Source of the DNA: an uncultured Lachnospiraceae bacterium
GTDB lineage: Bacteria; Bacillota; Clostridia; Lachnospirales; Lachnospiraceae
Length of the DNA: 40,619 nucleotides
Assembly (NCBI GenBank): GCA_947178145.1
Contig: CAMWXE010000047.1
Coordinates: 1 to 40,619, forward strand
Reading direction: 5' to 3'
Shown here: piece by piece, positions 33,432 to 40,619 of the stretch
Numbering within the stretch: the first letter of the stretch is position 1
Layout of the letters: the number at the start of each line of letters is the position of its first letter
Made by a program: the position numbers and the translations under genes
Notes under the pieces: model-generated
Databases searched by the model: none
Told to the model about the DNA's origin: nothing
The model's input: the letters and a program-made list of their open reading frames with translations, nothing else

Positions 33432-33848
33432 TTACTCGTTCATTTTCATTCGCTCATCCTTAATGTTTCTCTCAAAATGCGCCACCAGCCTGCGCCCCTC
33501 CTCCTCATCCGCGTCCTCGAGAGCCTCGATAAATTCTTCCAGCGGACCCCGCGTCTGCGCGTCTGCCATGGCCAGAGAATGCTTCAGGCTCACGATATAA
33601 TCCGCAATGCATTCACTGAATTCAAACGAAACGCGGTCGTCAGGAAGCATCGTAATATTGAGCGTATATGCGACATTCGTCCACGCAACCTTCTGTGTCA
33701 TAGCACACAGCTCCTTTGCCTTTTTCAGAAAATTCATTCCCGACTCTGTCCTGTCGAGAACATCGTCCAAAGTTGTTCCAAAAAAATCAAAATCCTCCTG
33801 CGCGGCAATGCACACAACCTTCAAATCTGCCTTCTTGTGATATTCCAT
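33432..33848 (-). CDS. MecA-like adaptor domain protein (short)
   Basis: A 138-residue acidic cytosolic protein. Residues ~18-85 fit the MecA N-terminal domain pattern (a strand, then DFDFFGTTLDDVLDRTESG, a helix with FLKKAKELC, then NITMLPDDRVSFEFSE). MecA proteins present substrates to ClpC. The second, ClpC-binding MecA domain is not recognisable; the tail (~95-138) is a charged helix instead. So this may be a shortened paralogue or a substrate-binding regulator, and the assignment is by pattern only. GGGGG lies 5 bases before the ATG. It ends 46 bases before the start of the deacetylase gene and could be co-transcribed with it. Confidence 0.5.
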   Translation of the reverse strand: MEYHKKADLKVVCIAAQEDFDFFGTTLDDVLDRTESGMNFLKKAKELCAMTQKVAWTNVAYTLNITMLPDDRVSFEFSECIADYIVSLKHSLAMADAQTRGPLEEFIEALEDADEEEGRRLVAHFERNIKDERMKMNE

Positions 33849-33863
33849 ATGTACCCCCTATGC

Positions 33864-33918
33864 AAAAAAGACGCTGTAACAATAGGTTTCTCCTTCACCA
33901 GCCCATTGTTACAGCGTC
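33864..33918 (-). terminator. Intrinsic terminator of the 33946-34332 gene
   Basis: A perfect 14-bp stem (GACGCTGTAACAAT at 33870-33883 with its complement at 33905-33918), a 21-base loop, and six T residues on the minus strand directly after the stem. Confidence 0.9.
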
Positions 33919-33945
33919 CTCTGATTTCCATAATGACAAGAGCTT

Positions 33946-34332
33946 TTAATCCTCTTCCTCCACAAAATCAGTGTGGAACATCAGTAAGAATTCAGCTCCA
34001 TTTCTAATCGTGAGCTTCATCACCACGCCCTTACCATCCACCGATATTTTTGAATTCACCTTACTTACCGTATCAAGGTTAAGCTGAACAGTTGTAAACA
34101 TATCGTCACTTGCCAGACACATCACCCTGCCTGCGACTTTCGCCTCAGAGCAAATGACTGATAACGACATATTTAGTCCGGTTCCGTCTGTCACGTCCTC
34201 TATCGTTGATAGTGCGATTGGTATATTTTTGACATCGTACAATACTGAAATCAGGCTATCAGCGTCATTGACAAGAAGCAGACGATTGCGCATAACCTCT
34301 AAATAGTTTGTCCAATTCTGCATTCCATCCAT
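33946..34332 (-). CDS. Hypothetical cytosolic protein
   Basis: A 128-residue protein with no signal or membrane segment. It starts with an amphipathic helix (NYLEVMRNRLLLVNDADSL) followed by alternating beta strands, suggesting a compact alpha/beta fold, and ends in an acidic tail. I do not recognise the family. It is a self-contained transcription unit: a perfect consensus promoter, a ~130-base leader, AAGGAGG 7 bases before the ATG, and a strong terminator. Strong promoter and leader imply it is well expressed or controlled post-transcriptionally. Confidence 0.75.
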   Translation of the reverse strand: MDGMQNWTNYLEVMRNRLLLVNDADSLISVLYDVKNIPIALSTIEDVTDGTGLNMSLSVICSEAKVAGRVMCLASDDMFTTVQLNLDTVSKVNSKISVDGKGVVMKLTIRNGAEFLLMFHTDFVEEED

Positions 34333-34367
34333 ACTCTGGCCTCCTTTGTAATACTTTACAATTCACA

Positions 34368-34397
34368 CTGCCAAACTTTGGCAAAACGACTGCCAAA
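34368..34397 (-). promoter_or_regulatory. Leader with competing hairpin repeats before the hypothetical gene
   Basis: CTGCCAAA occurs twice (34368-34375 and 34390-34397), flanking one TTTGGCA (34377-34383). The middle copy can pair with either flank: a 7-bp stem with the distal copy, or a shorter one with the copy nearest the gene. This lies about 35 bases before the start codon. Confidence 0.35.
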
Positions 34398-34470
34398 ATC
34401 CAGCCCGCAACTGTGATACTCCCCTTTCACTGAGTTCTTGCAAAATACAAGGCCTTTGTCTATATTTTAT

Positions 34471-34499
34471 ATTATACGTTTTCTACAAAAATGTGTCAA
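34471..34499 (-). promoter_or_regulatory. Consensus promoter of the 33946-34332 gene
   Basis: On the minus strand a perfect TTGACA (34494-34499), 17 bases, and a perfect TATAAT (34471-34476). Confidence 0.88.
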
Positions 34500-34521
34500 C
34501 TCCTAATGCACATTCTTTTTG

Positions 34522-35193
34522 TCAGAATATTTTAGTAAATCTGTCCAATTCTAACGAAAATTTCATATTTTCCCCGGTTACAGGATGTATCAGCCGGACT
34601 TCATAAGCCAAGAGGGCTGTGCTGTTGATGGACAATCCCTTCGACAGTTCCTTTGACGCTGCAGTGCCATACTTAAAATCCCCAAGAAGCGGAAATCCCG
34701 CATGTGCCATCTGCGCCCGGATCTGGTGGTGTCTGCCGGTGTACAGCTCGATTTCCAGAAGAGCGACAGCGTCTTTTTGCCGCAAAAGCTTCCAGCAGAG
34801 TACCGCTTTTTTGGCGCCTTTTGTCTCCTTTGCCACCACCGTGGACAAGTTAGACCGCCCATCTCTCAGCAGATAATCAGTCTGTTTTCCCTCTGGCACC
34901 TGCACCATCCCCGCGACAAGCGCTGCGTATTTTTTTGTCAGAGTGCCCTTTTGCAGTGCATCGCTGAGCATTCTGGCCGTCCTGGCATCTTTGGCAAAAA
35001 CCAAAAGTCCCTCCACTGGCTGATCAAGCCTGTGTATTACGCCGATGTAAGTATCCTCACCTTTTCTCTTCCGGTAATTTTTTAATTCGGATACAAGGTC
35101 TGCCTGGCCGACGCGGGCCGTCTCTGTCGCAATCCCGACAGGTTTATGCACAACGAGCAGAACATTGTCCTCATACACTATCATTTTATCCAT
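34522..35193 (-). CDS. RluA-family pseudouridine synthase
   Basis: A 223-residue enzyme converting specific uridines in rRNA or tRNA to pseudouridine. The catalytic Asp is in VIHRLDQPVEGLLVFAK (Asp57), with KKYAALV and a C-terminal GRHHQIRAQMAHAGFPLLGDFKYG, all RluA-type. No N-terminal S4 domain, so it is the short form. The ATG at 35193 (AGGA ten bases upstream) is preferred; a GTG two codons earlier is possible. It starts 30 bases after the response regulator stop and is probably the last gene of that operon. The exact target base is not readable. Confidence 0.93.
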   Translation of the reverse strand: MDKMIVYEDNVLLVVHKPVGIATETARVGQADLVSELKNYRKRKGEDTYIGVIHRLDQPVEGLLVFAKDARTARMLSDALQKGTLTKKYAALVAGMVQVPEGKQTDYLLRDGRSNLSTVVAKETKGAKKAVLCWKLLRQKDAVALLEIELYTGRHHQIRAQMAHAGFPLLGDFKYGTAASKELSKGLSINSTALLAYEVRLIHPVTGENMKFSLELDRFTKIF

Positions 35194-35223
35194 CTTCACA
35201 CATTCCTATTCGAATGTAAAATA

Positions 35224-35913
35224 TTACAATTTAAAACGGTATCCGACACCCCATATCGTCTCAATATACTGCGGTTTGGAGGTATCTGTCTCAATTTTTT
35301 CACGGATTTTCTTGATATGCACCGTCACTGTGGCGATGTCGCCGATGGAATCCATGTCCCATATCTCCCTGAAAATTTCTTCTTTTGTAAATACATGGTT
35401 CGGGTTTTCTGCAAGGAAAGTCAGAAGGTCAAATTCCTTTGTCGTAAAGTTTCTCTCCTCGCCATCCACAAACACCCGTCTCGCGGTCTTATCGATGCGG
35501 ATTCCTCTGATCTCCACGATGTCATTCTCCTTGGTATGGCTTCCCACCAGTCGGTTATAGCGCGCCATATGTGCCTTCACGCGCGCTACAAGCTCGCTTG
35601 GGCTGAAAGGTTTGGTCAGATAATCGTCTGCTCCGAGGCCCAGTCCGCGTATTTTATCGATGTCATCTTTCTTGGCTGACACCATGAGAATTGGCACATC
35701 CTTGTCCTCACGAATGCGCTTGCAGATCTCAAAGCCATCAATGCCCGGAAGCATCAGATCGAGAATGATCAGGTCAAAATCCTCTGCAAGCGCTGTCGCA
35801 AGACCAGTATCGCCGCTGTTTTCAATCTTTACCTCAAAATCATTCAGCTCCAGATAATCCTTCTCAAGCTCTGCAATAGCCTCCTCATCCTCTACTATCA
35901 ATATTCTGCTCAT
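35224..35913 (-). CDS. OmpR/PhoB-family response regulator
   Basis: A 229-residue regulator. The receiver domain has the acidic pair in VEDEE, phospho-acceptor Asp52 (LIILDLMLPG), a Ser in MVSAKKDD, and the conserved Lys in YLTKPF. The C-terminal winged helix carries NFTTKEFDLLTFLAENPNHVFTKEEI and TVTVHIKKIREKI, ending GVGYRFKL. The start at 35913 is fixed by AAAGGAT and by the normal receiver N-terminus; a longer upstream frame would run into the kinase gene. It follows the kinase by 26 bases. Confidence 0.95.
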   Translation of the reverse strand: MSRILIVEDEEAIAELEKDYLELNDFEVKIENSGDTGLATALAEDFDLIILDLMLPGIDGFEICKRIREDKDVPILMVSAKKDDIDKIRGLGLGADDYLTKPFSPSELVARVKAHMARYNRLVGSHTKENDIVEIRGIRIDKTARRVFVDGEERNFTTKEFDLLTFLAENPNHVFTKEEIFREIWDMDSIGDIATVTVHIKKIREKIETDTSKPQYIETIWGVGYRFKL

Positions 35914-35939
35914 ATGTTCTATCCTTTCCTTATAATACA

Positions 35940-37088
35940 TTAAATAACTACTTCGTCCGTTTTCGCTGTGTACTTGCGCAGTACAAAATGCATGCAGGTT
36001 CCTTCGCCCTCCTTGCTGGTCGCCCACACATAGCCGCCATGGTCCTCGATAATCTTCTTCACGATGCTAAGTCCAATACCGCTGCCGCCCTGAAGAGAAT
36101 TTCTGGAGGAATCCGTCCGATAAAAACGCTCGAAAATATTGCCGATATCTTTTGATGCAATTCCTTTTCCGTCGTCCTCGATCTCGATCTTGACGGACTC
36201 CGCCTCATCCAAAAGCCGGATATCAATCTCTCCGTTTTCATGTCCCATATACTTGACGCTGTTGCTGATAATGTTGTTGATGACTTTCTTGAGCTGCTCC
36301 GGGTCCGCCACAACACAGGTATCCGCAGATACCAGGTTGGTAAAGTTCAGGTGAATATTTTTGGATTCCAAATCGAGCCCTACCTCCTCAACACAGTCCG
36401 AGAAGTAATCCGAGACATTCAAAATATTGAAATGATATGGAATTTTGTTGGAATCAATTCCGGAATAAGTTGTCAGTTCGTTGATTAGTCTGTCCATGTC
36501 GTTTGCCTTGTTGTAGATGGTCTTAATGTATTTATCCATCTTTTCCGGCGTGTTTGCCACACCGTCCATAATTCCTTCCACATAGCCCTTGATCGACGTG
36601 ATTGGAGTCTTAAGGTCGTGTGAGATATTGCTCACCAGCTCCTTGGACTTCTTTTCGTTTTGTGCCTTTTCCTCCTCGCTCTCCTTCAGCTGGAGACGCA
36701 TTTGCTCATAGTTGTCAAACAGTATTCCGATCTCATCGCCGCGCCCGTCATTCATATGATAGTCAAAATCACCGACTGAAATATGCTGCATCGCCACGCT
36801 CAGTTCTTTGAGCGGTCTGTATATGTCCTTATTGATCCATGCAGTGATAATGCCGCTGGTAAGAATCAGGATGACAACCATGGCAATCACCATATGTTCC
36901 ATCAGTCGTCTGTTGACTATGGCACCGATCATGATATCCTTTTTGCTCAGCTCGTGCAGCATATCAATGTTCTCATAATATCCATAGCCCATGAATACCA
37001 TGATCCCGCACATCAGCGGCACCAATATAATTGCCAGAAAAAGTATCATCATCTTCGTTTTTAGTTTGATGTGTGCTCTTCTACTCAT
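35940..37088 (-). CDS. Sensor histidine kinase
   Basis: A 382-residue membrane kinase. Membrane helices at ~12-35 and ~66-84 enclose only ~30 external residues, so an extracellular ligand pocket is unlikely; signals may be read in the membrane. HAMP follows (~86-140), then the phospho-accepting His157 in SNISHDLKTPITSIKGYVEG, and the ATPase domain with N box NIISNSVKYM, DDGKGI, FERFYR and GGSGIGLSIVKKI. First gene of the kinase-regulator-RluA operon. A GGAG lies somewhat far (14 bases) from the ATG. Divergent from the perR cluster. Confidence 0.95.
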   Translation of the reverse strand: MSRRAHIKLKTKMMILFLAIILVPLMCGIMVFMGYGYYENIDMLHELSKKDIMIGAIVNRRLMEHMVIAMVVILILTSGIITAWINKDIYRPLKELSVAMQHISVGDFDYHMNDGRGDEIGILFDNYEQMRLQLKESEEEKAQNEKKSKELVSNISHDLKTPITSIKGYVEGIMDGVANTPEKMDKYIKTIYNKANDMDRLINELTTYSGIDSNKIPYHFNILNVSDYFSDCVEEVGLDLESKNIHLNFTNLVSADTCVVADPEQLKKVINNIISNSVKYMGHENGEIDIRLLDEAESVKIEIEDDGKGIASKDIGNIFERFYRTDSSRNSLQGGSGIGLSIVKKIIEDHGGYVWATSKEGEGTCMHFVLRKYTAKTDEVVI

Positions 37089-37196
37089 AAAACCATACCG
37101 TCTCCATTCCAGTGGACTTCCGCTCGTTGTCGCGACAACTCATTTCCTCATATCTTCCAGTGCATAAAAAAGATATGACTGTGTAATTATAAGATT

Positions 37197-37205
37197 AGTA
37201 TAGCA
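37197..37205 (-). promoter_or_regulatory. Candidate extended -10 promoter of the kinase operon
   Basis: On the minus strand TGCTATACT is an extended -10 element about 110 bases before the kinase start; a second TATAAT lies close by. No clear -35. Confidence 0.4.
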
Positions 37206-37272
37206 TATCCGACCTGAAAATATAGTGGTTTGGAGATTTCTTAATTTTTTTTTAATTAGAGCAATTTTTTGA

Positions 37273-37309
37273 TTGACATTTGATAGAAAAGTCATTATAA
37301 TAACAATAA
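37273..37309 (+). promoter_or_regulatory. perR promoter with PerR-box-like operator
   Basis: TTGACA (37273-37278), 17 bases, TATAAT (37296-37301): a perfect consensus promoter. TTATAATAACAATAA (37295-37309) resembles the PerR box TTATAATNATTATAA in 13 of 15 positions and overlaps the -10, suggesting self-repression by the PerR product. Confidence 0.75.
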
Positions 37310-37379
37310 TCATTACTGTTTTATGCAGTCATGATGATAGAAATCCATGGCATGTTTCGACAGAAAGGCAGGGGATTTT

Positions 37380-37778
37380 ATGAATATGAAATACAGCCGC
37401 CAGAGAGCAGCTATCCTCTCCTTCCTGCAATCCCGCAGGGATCACCCGACTGCAGAGCGCGTCTATTCCAGTGTGAGGGAGGAGTTTCCCAATATCAGCC
37501 TCGGCACTGTGTACCGCAACTTGAATCAGATGGTCGAAGCCGGCATGATTGCCAAACACAGCTTTGGAATGCTTAGTATTGATCATTTTGATTACAATAC
37601 CAGTCCGCACTATCATTTTGTGTGCAGCTGCTGTAATGCAGTGATTGATCTGCCGATGGAGCACAATGATTTTTCATCGATTGACGCAGCGGCCGCAGCA
37701 GGCTTTGACGGATTGATTCAGGGACATAGACTTTATTTTTGCGGCATCTGTAAAAAATGTCTTGATCAGAAAAATTAA
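37380..37778 (+). CDS. perR: Fur-family peroxide-type repressor (PerR-like)
   Basis: A 132-residue metal-dependent repressor. The start at 37380 has AGGGGA about 7 bases upstream; the family begins here (MNMKYSRQRAAIL). The winged helix contains HPTAERVYSSV (the PerR His37 position is kept) and LGTVYRNLNQMVEAG. The dimer domain has HFDYNTSPHYHFVC, aligning with FDFVTSDHYHAIC of B. subtilis PerR, the Asp in VIDLP, and two CxxC pairs (CSCC, CGICKKC) for structural zinc. With an overlapping PerR-type box and rubrerythrin next door, a peroxide-sensing role is far more likely than Fur or Zur. Confidence 0.9.
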   Translation: MNMKYSRQRAAILSFLQSRRDHPTAERVYSSVREEFPNISLGTVYRNLNQMVEAGMIAKHSFGMLSIDHFDYNTSPHYHFVCSCCNAVIDLPMEHNDFSSIDAAAAAGFDGLIQGHRLYFCGICKKCLDQKN

Positions 37779-37856
37779 TTTGGCTGTGTGGAAAATAGAG
37801 ATTCCATCCAGGATTTCTCTGTTTTTCATAGTGATAATAAAAGGAGGATTTTAAAA

Positions 37857-38396
37857 ATGAAATTTGTATGTACTGTATGTGGCTATGTTTACGAGGGAGA
37901 CAGCGCACCGGAGAGATGTCCGCAGTGTAATGCACCTGCTGAGAAATTCAAAGCGCAGGAAGGCGAGATGTCCTGGGCTGCTGAGCATGTTGTAGGCGTG
38001 GCAAAGGGTGTCAGCGAGGATATCATGGCAGACCTGAGAGCAAACTTCAACGGCGAGTGCACAGAAGTTGGTATGTATCTTGCTATGGCAAGAGTTGCAC
38101 ACAGAGAAGGCTATCCTGAGATTGGTCTCTACTGGGAGAAGGCTGCATGGGAAGAGGCAGAGCATGCTGCAAAGTTTGCTGAACTTTTAGGCGAAGTTGT
38201 GACAGACTCCACCAAGAAGAACCTCGAGATGCGTGTAGAGGCAGAAAACGGCGCTACTGCTGGTAAATTTGACCTTGCTAAGCGCGCAAAGGCTGCAAAC
38301 CTGGATGCAATTCATGACACCGTTCATGAGATGGCCCGCGATGAGGCGAGACACGGAAGAGCGTTTGAAGGACTTCTCAAGAGATACTTTGGCTAA
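37857..38396 (+). CDS. Reverse rubrerythrin
   Basis: A 179-residue non-haem iron protein that reduces hydrogen peroxide in anaerobes. The order of domains is reversed relative to classical rubrerythrin: a rubredoxin-like Fe(Cys)4 domain at the N-terminus ([20 protein letters not shown]), then a ferritin-like diiron domain with E-x-x-H motifs (Glu in [15 protein letters not shown] near residue 101; [10 protein letters not shown] near the end). The ATG at 37857 follows a perfect AAGGAGG. It lies 78 bases after perR and 29 bases before rubredoxin; co-expression is expected. Confidence 0.95.
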   Translation: MKFVCTVCGYVYEGDSAPERCPQCNAPAEKFKAQEGEMSWAAEHVVGVAKGVSEDIMADLRANFNGECTEVGMYLAMARVAHREGYPEIGLYWEKAAWEEAEHAAKFAELLGEVVTDSTKKNLEMRVEAENGATAGKFDLAKRAKAANLDAIHDTVHEMARDEARHGRAFEGLLKRYFG

Positions 38397-38425
38397 AATA
38401 CCTTAAATAAAGGAGACGAATGATT

Positions 38426-38599
38426 ATGCAGAAATATTTTTGTAATCCCTGCGGATATACTTATGACCCTGAAAAAGGCGATCCAGAGCACGGCATCGCT
38501 CCAGGTACAGCGTTCGAGGATCTGCCCGATGACTGGTGCTGTCCTTTATGCGGCATTGGAAAGGACATGTTCCAGCCATGCATTGACAACTACAATTAA
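38426..38599 (+). CDS. Rubredoxin
   Basis: A 57-residue electron carrier. Two CxxC clusters are present: [19 protein letters not shown] and [14 protein letters not shown], which hold one iron. The downstream DWxCPLCG and aromatic residues are canonical. The AGGAG site sits ten bases from this ATG and four from an earlier in-frame ATG at 38420; the later one matches the usual rubredoxin N-terminus. It would pass electrons to the reverse rubrerythrin encoded just before it. Confidence 0.96.
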   Translation: MQKYFCNPCGYTYDPEKGDPEHGIAPGTAFEDLPDDWCCPLCGIGKDMFQPCIDNYN

Positions 38600-38608
38600 A
38601 TAATGTTT

Positions 38609-38648
38609 AAAAGGGAATGAACCATCTCGGATTCATTCCCTTTTGTTA
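38609..38648. terminator. Intrinsic terminator between rubredoxin and transglutaminase genes
   Basis: A perfect 13-bp stem AAAAGGGAATGAA / TTCATTCCCTTTT with a 10-base loop; the plus strand continues TTTTGTTATT. It serves rubredoxin and, by symmetry, the convergent gene ending at 38652. Confidence 0.85.
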
Positions 38649-38651
38649 TTC

Positions 38652-40289
38652 TTAACTAATCACCGCGCGGTGCCTCAGCAGATAACTTCCATCTGTCCGC
38701 GGTACTGCCTCAACGTACATGCTGCATGCATTCTTGTGTTTTTCCACAAGATAGCGGTCGATGTATCCCTCCTGACAGTCACCCCGGTCATATGCTTTGT
38801 AGATATTGTCCCATAGCTTCTCGTCTGTGACAATCAGGTCAAATGTTATGACGCTGTCATCCCTGTCAATCATCGCATCAAAACACTCAATAAAGTACTC
38901 GTCGATATTGTCAATATAATTCGCATCGCCACCACCACGCACTGTAATCACTGTAATCGAATCTGTATTGGTCGCAGTGTTCTGATTCGTCGTTGTGCTG
39001 CCCGATGGTGTGGTTGTGGGCGTTGTCGTTGTACTATTTGTCGTCGTATTTGTCGACGGCGTGGTCGTGCTTGTCGGCGGCGGTGTTGTGCTCGCTGGCG
39101 GTGTCACAGACGGATTGACCTCCAGGCCACTGTAGCGATTGCCATTGCACGGCGGAAGGTAAATCGACAAGTCACGTCTCACATGGCTCGATGCATAGTC
39201 CGCATCGGAACAGTTAAAATAGTCGTAGGTGTTGGGATTTGTGTCATCCCATGTGCTGTCCACATTGTAATAGCCGTCGCTGAGTTTCACGATATTCCAT
39301 GCATGATTCTCACCGGCGTATCCTGTCACATAGTAGCACGGAATATCCAGTTGCTGCAATACATACTGCAATGCTCTCGCATATCCCGCACACACTGTCC
39401 TGCCATATACAAGTGCGCTGTAGGCACTCTGGTTCATTGGTGCGTTCGCGTCATATTTTACCCTGCTTATCAGTGTATCGTGTACAATTTTTTCCTTGTC
39501 ATAGTCTGTATAACTTCGGTATGTCGCGTCTGTAATCAGCTTTGCTGCCGCCTCAAACTCAGCCTTTGACGATTCCAGATCATTTGCCGTAATGTTAAAG
39601 ACAAGCGTAATATCAGCGACACTTCCCTTGGGCGTATACTGATACTTATATGCAGTGTCAACCCAAAACAGCTCAGGGTGGTCATTGACAACCGATGTAA
39701 ATGCATTCTTCAGATCGTTTGCCGTAATGTCCTCAACCGGTGCAAAATGTCTGTTCTGTGCATTGGCGTTGGCATAAATCTGCCGGTAGATTGCCCTCTG
39801 CTTCTCGTTGATAATCGCATAATACGGATAAATATCACCGTCAAAGGTCAGACCGCTTCCTGTCTCGCCCTTGCTGAGCTCTTTTGCGATCTCGTCTGCC
39901 CTGGACTGAGAGATCTCTGTCCCTGTTGCCTTGACCGGGATGTAACCACTCAGACCCGCAACCTTCCCTGGAACGTTCAGCTTGCTCTCTGAACTTTCTT
40001 CTGTGCCGCTGTCATCGACCGTCCGTGCATCTCCCGTCAAGGCAGGATTTCCTGCCAGTGCGCTTTCTGTCACGGTATGGATATTTTGTGCAGCTGGAAG
40101 TTCCCCGATCGTCACGGTCGTATTGACCATAAATATCTCATCGGTATGATTGCCAGATTCTGCTTCCACCTTCAATTCGGCACCCATCATTTTCGTCAGT
40201 TCCGGATTGTAGTGGCAGACGCCAATAAAAAGAAGTATAAGCGCCAACAAGCCACCAAATCCGTACAGTACCTTCTCCACTATACGCAT
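38652..40289 (-). CDS. Membrane-anchored extracellular transglutaminase-like protein
   Basis: A 545-residue protein exported by an N-terminal anchor (residues ~7-26). Residues ~150-380 hold a transglutaminase-like papain-fold domain with a full triad: Cys300 (YGRTVCAGYA), His329 (GENHAWN) and Asp344 (YNVDSTWDD). A Thr/Pro/Ser-rich linker at ~394-443 leads to a C-terminal globular domain of unknown kind (TVITVRGGG to the end). Such proteins act as cross-linkers or as proteases; the substrate is not known. The AGGAGG site precedes the ATG, and a perfect promoter lies ~90 bases upstream. Confidence 0.88.
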   Translation of the reverse strand: MRIVEKVLYGFGGLLALILLFIGVCHYNPELTKMMGAELKVEAESGNHTDEIFMVNTTVTIGELPAAQNIHTVTESALAGNPALTGDARTVDDSGTEESSESKLNVPGKVAGLSGYIPVKATGTEISQSRADEIAKELSKGETGSGLTFDGDIYPYYAIINEKQRAIYRQIYANANAQNRHFAPVEDITANDLKNAFTSVVNDHPELFWVDTAYKYQYTPKGSVADITLVFNITANDLESSKAEFEAAAKLITDATYRSYTDYDKEKIVHDTLISRVKYDANAPMNQSAYSALVYGRTVCAGYARALQYVLQQLDIPCYYVTGYAGENHAWNIVKLSDGYYNVDSTWDDTNPNTYDYFNCSDADYASSHVRRDLSIYLPPCNGNRYSGLEVNPSVTPPASTTPPPTSTTTPSTNTTTNSTTTTPTTTPSGSTTTNQNTATNTDSITVITVRGGGDANYIDNIDEYFIECFDAMIDRDDSVITFDLIVTDEKLWDNIYKAYDRGDCQEGYIDRYLVEKHKNACSMYVEAVPRTDGSYLLRHRAVIS

Positions 40290-40379
40290 ATCAGTTTCCT
40301 CCTAGATTGATTCTTATACTCTCCCATGAGCCTCATCCTCCACAACATCCCTGTTATCTTGTTATTTATATATATTTTT

Positions 40380-40408
40380 ATTATAAAACGGCGATATATA
40401 TTTGTCAA
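40380..40408 (-). promoter_or_regulatory. Consensus promoter of the transglutaminase-like gene
   Basis: On the minus strand TTGACA (40403-40408), 17 bases, TATAAT (40380-40385), both perfect. The leader would be about 84 bases. Confidence 0.85.
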
Positions 40409-40417
40409 ATTGTATTC

Positions 40418-40582
40418 TTATTTCTTTCTGAGATAAGTCACAAATGCATTTCCATTCTGCCGAAACATGTTGGTTGCGTCATTCATCCCTACTTTGTATA
40501 CGCTCCCCGTCTCCGGATTCATCACCACGACATTCAACTCGTTAAAGCCGATCACAAGCATCGCACTCCTGAGTTTGACACT
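40418..40582 (-). pseudogene. C-terminal stub resembling a C39-like cysteine peptidase
   Basis: An open frame of about 54 codons on the minus strand, ending at TAA 40418-40420. Its translation contains AMLVIGFNELNVVVMNP, which resembles the strand following the catalytic His in C39-like papain-fold peptidases (normally GHAMLVIGY). The frame is closed by an in-frame TAA at 40583-40585, and the residue before AMLVIG is Ser rather than the expected His. This looks like the tail of a decayed or frameshifted gene; the rest lies beyond the window edge, so an intact gene in another frame cannot be excluded. Confidence 0.4.
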
Positions 40583-40619
40583 TTAATATTCCATAAAATA
40601 CCAATAATCCTTGTGATTA

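Overview
The window comes from the chromosome of an anaerobic low-to-mid GC Firmicute, most likely a gut Lachnospiraceae (Clostridia). This is inferred from a glmS ribozyme and a proline T-box, a PerR / reverse-rubrerythrin / rubredoxin set typical of strict anaerobes, BlaI/BlaR1 and PadR/HAAS modules, an archaeal-type ProS, and tRNA genes without encoded CCA. No phage, insertion sequence with a transposase, or CRISPR array is visible.

Left end (1-8.1 kb). Three small, closely spaced plus-strand genes (one possibly truncated; the first is immunity-protein-like) precede an AAA-ATPase/PD-(D/E)XK protein with its own consensus promoter. On the minus strand follow a BlaI repressor and an M56 BlaR1-like membrane sensor that carries a duplicated, unrecognised extracellular domain instead of a penicillin-binding domain. 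Next come a PadR regulator and a SEDS (FtsW/RodA-type) polymerase homologue with an N-terminal HAAS domain. A perfect 34-bp inverted repeat with near-consensus promoters facing both ways lies upstream of padR, beside the decayed tail and orphan terminator of a DUF4367-like gene.

8.1-18.5 kb. One long minus-strand operon: trmB, then mrpE, mrpF, mrpG, an MbhD-like gene, an MbhE-MrpB fusion, mrpC, and four different antiporter-like (Proton_antipo_M) subunits. All four keep the conserved Glu and Lys residues of the proton path. No hydrogenase, Fe-S or quinone module is present, so this looks like an expanded cation/proton antiporter.

18.7-24.7 kb. A tRNA-Phe/Gly(UCC)/Gly(GCC) operon with a consensus promoter and a strong terminator, a cupin-AraC regulator, and a convergent 1444-residue SNF2 helicase with two Cys-rich SWIM-like segments and a long charged helix.

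24.7-34.5 kb. Carbon and cell-wall metabolism on the minus strand: xylulokinase with an operator-rich leader, glmS controlled by a self-cleaving ribozyme, acetate kinase with an upstream cre site and a MITE-like element after its stop, ProS with a CCU-specifier T-box, a small secreted membrane protein, a polysaccharide deacetylase, a MecA-like adaptor and an unknown gene with its own promoter.

34.5-40.6 kb. A histidine kinase / response regulator / RluA operon, a divergent PerR-rubrerythrin-rubredoxin oxidative-stress cluster, a secreted transglutaminase-like protein with a Thr/Pro-rich linker, and at the edge the C-terminal stub of what may be a C39-like peptidase gene.
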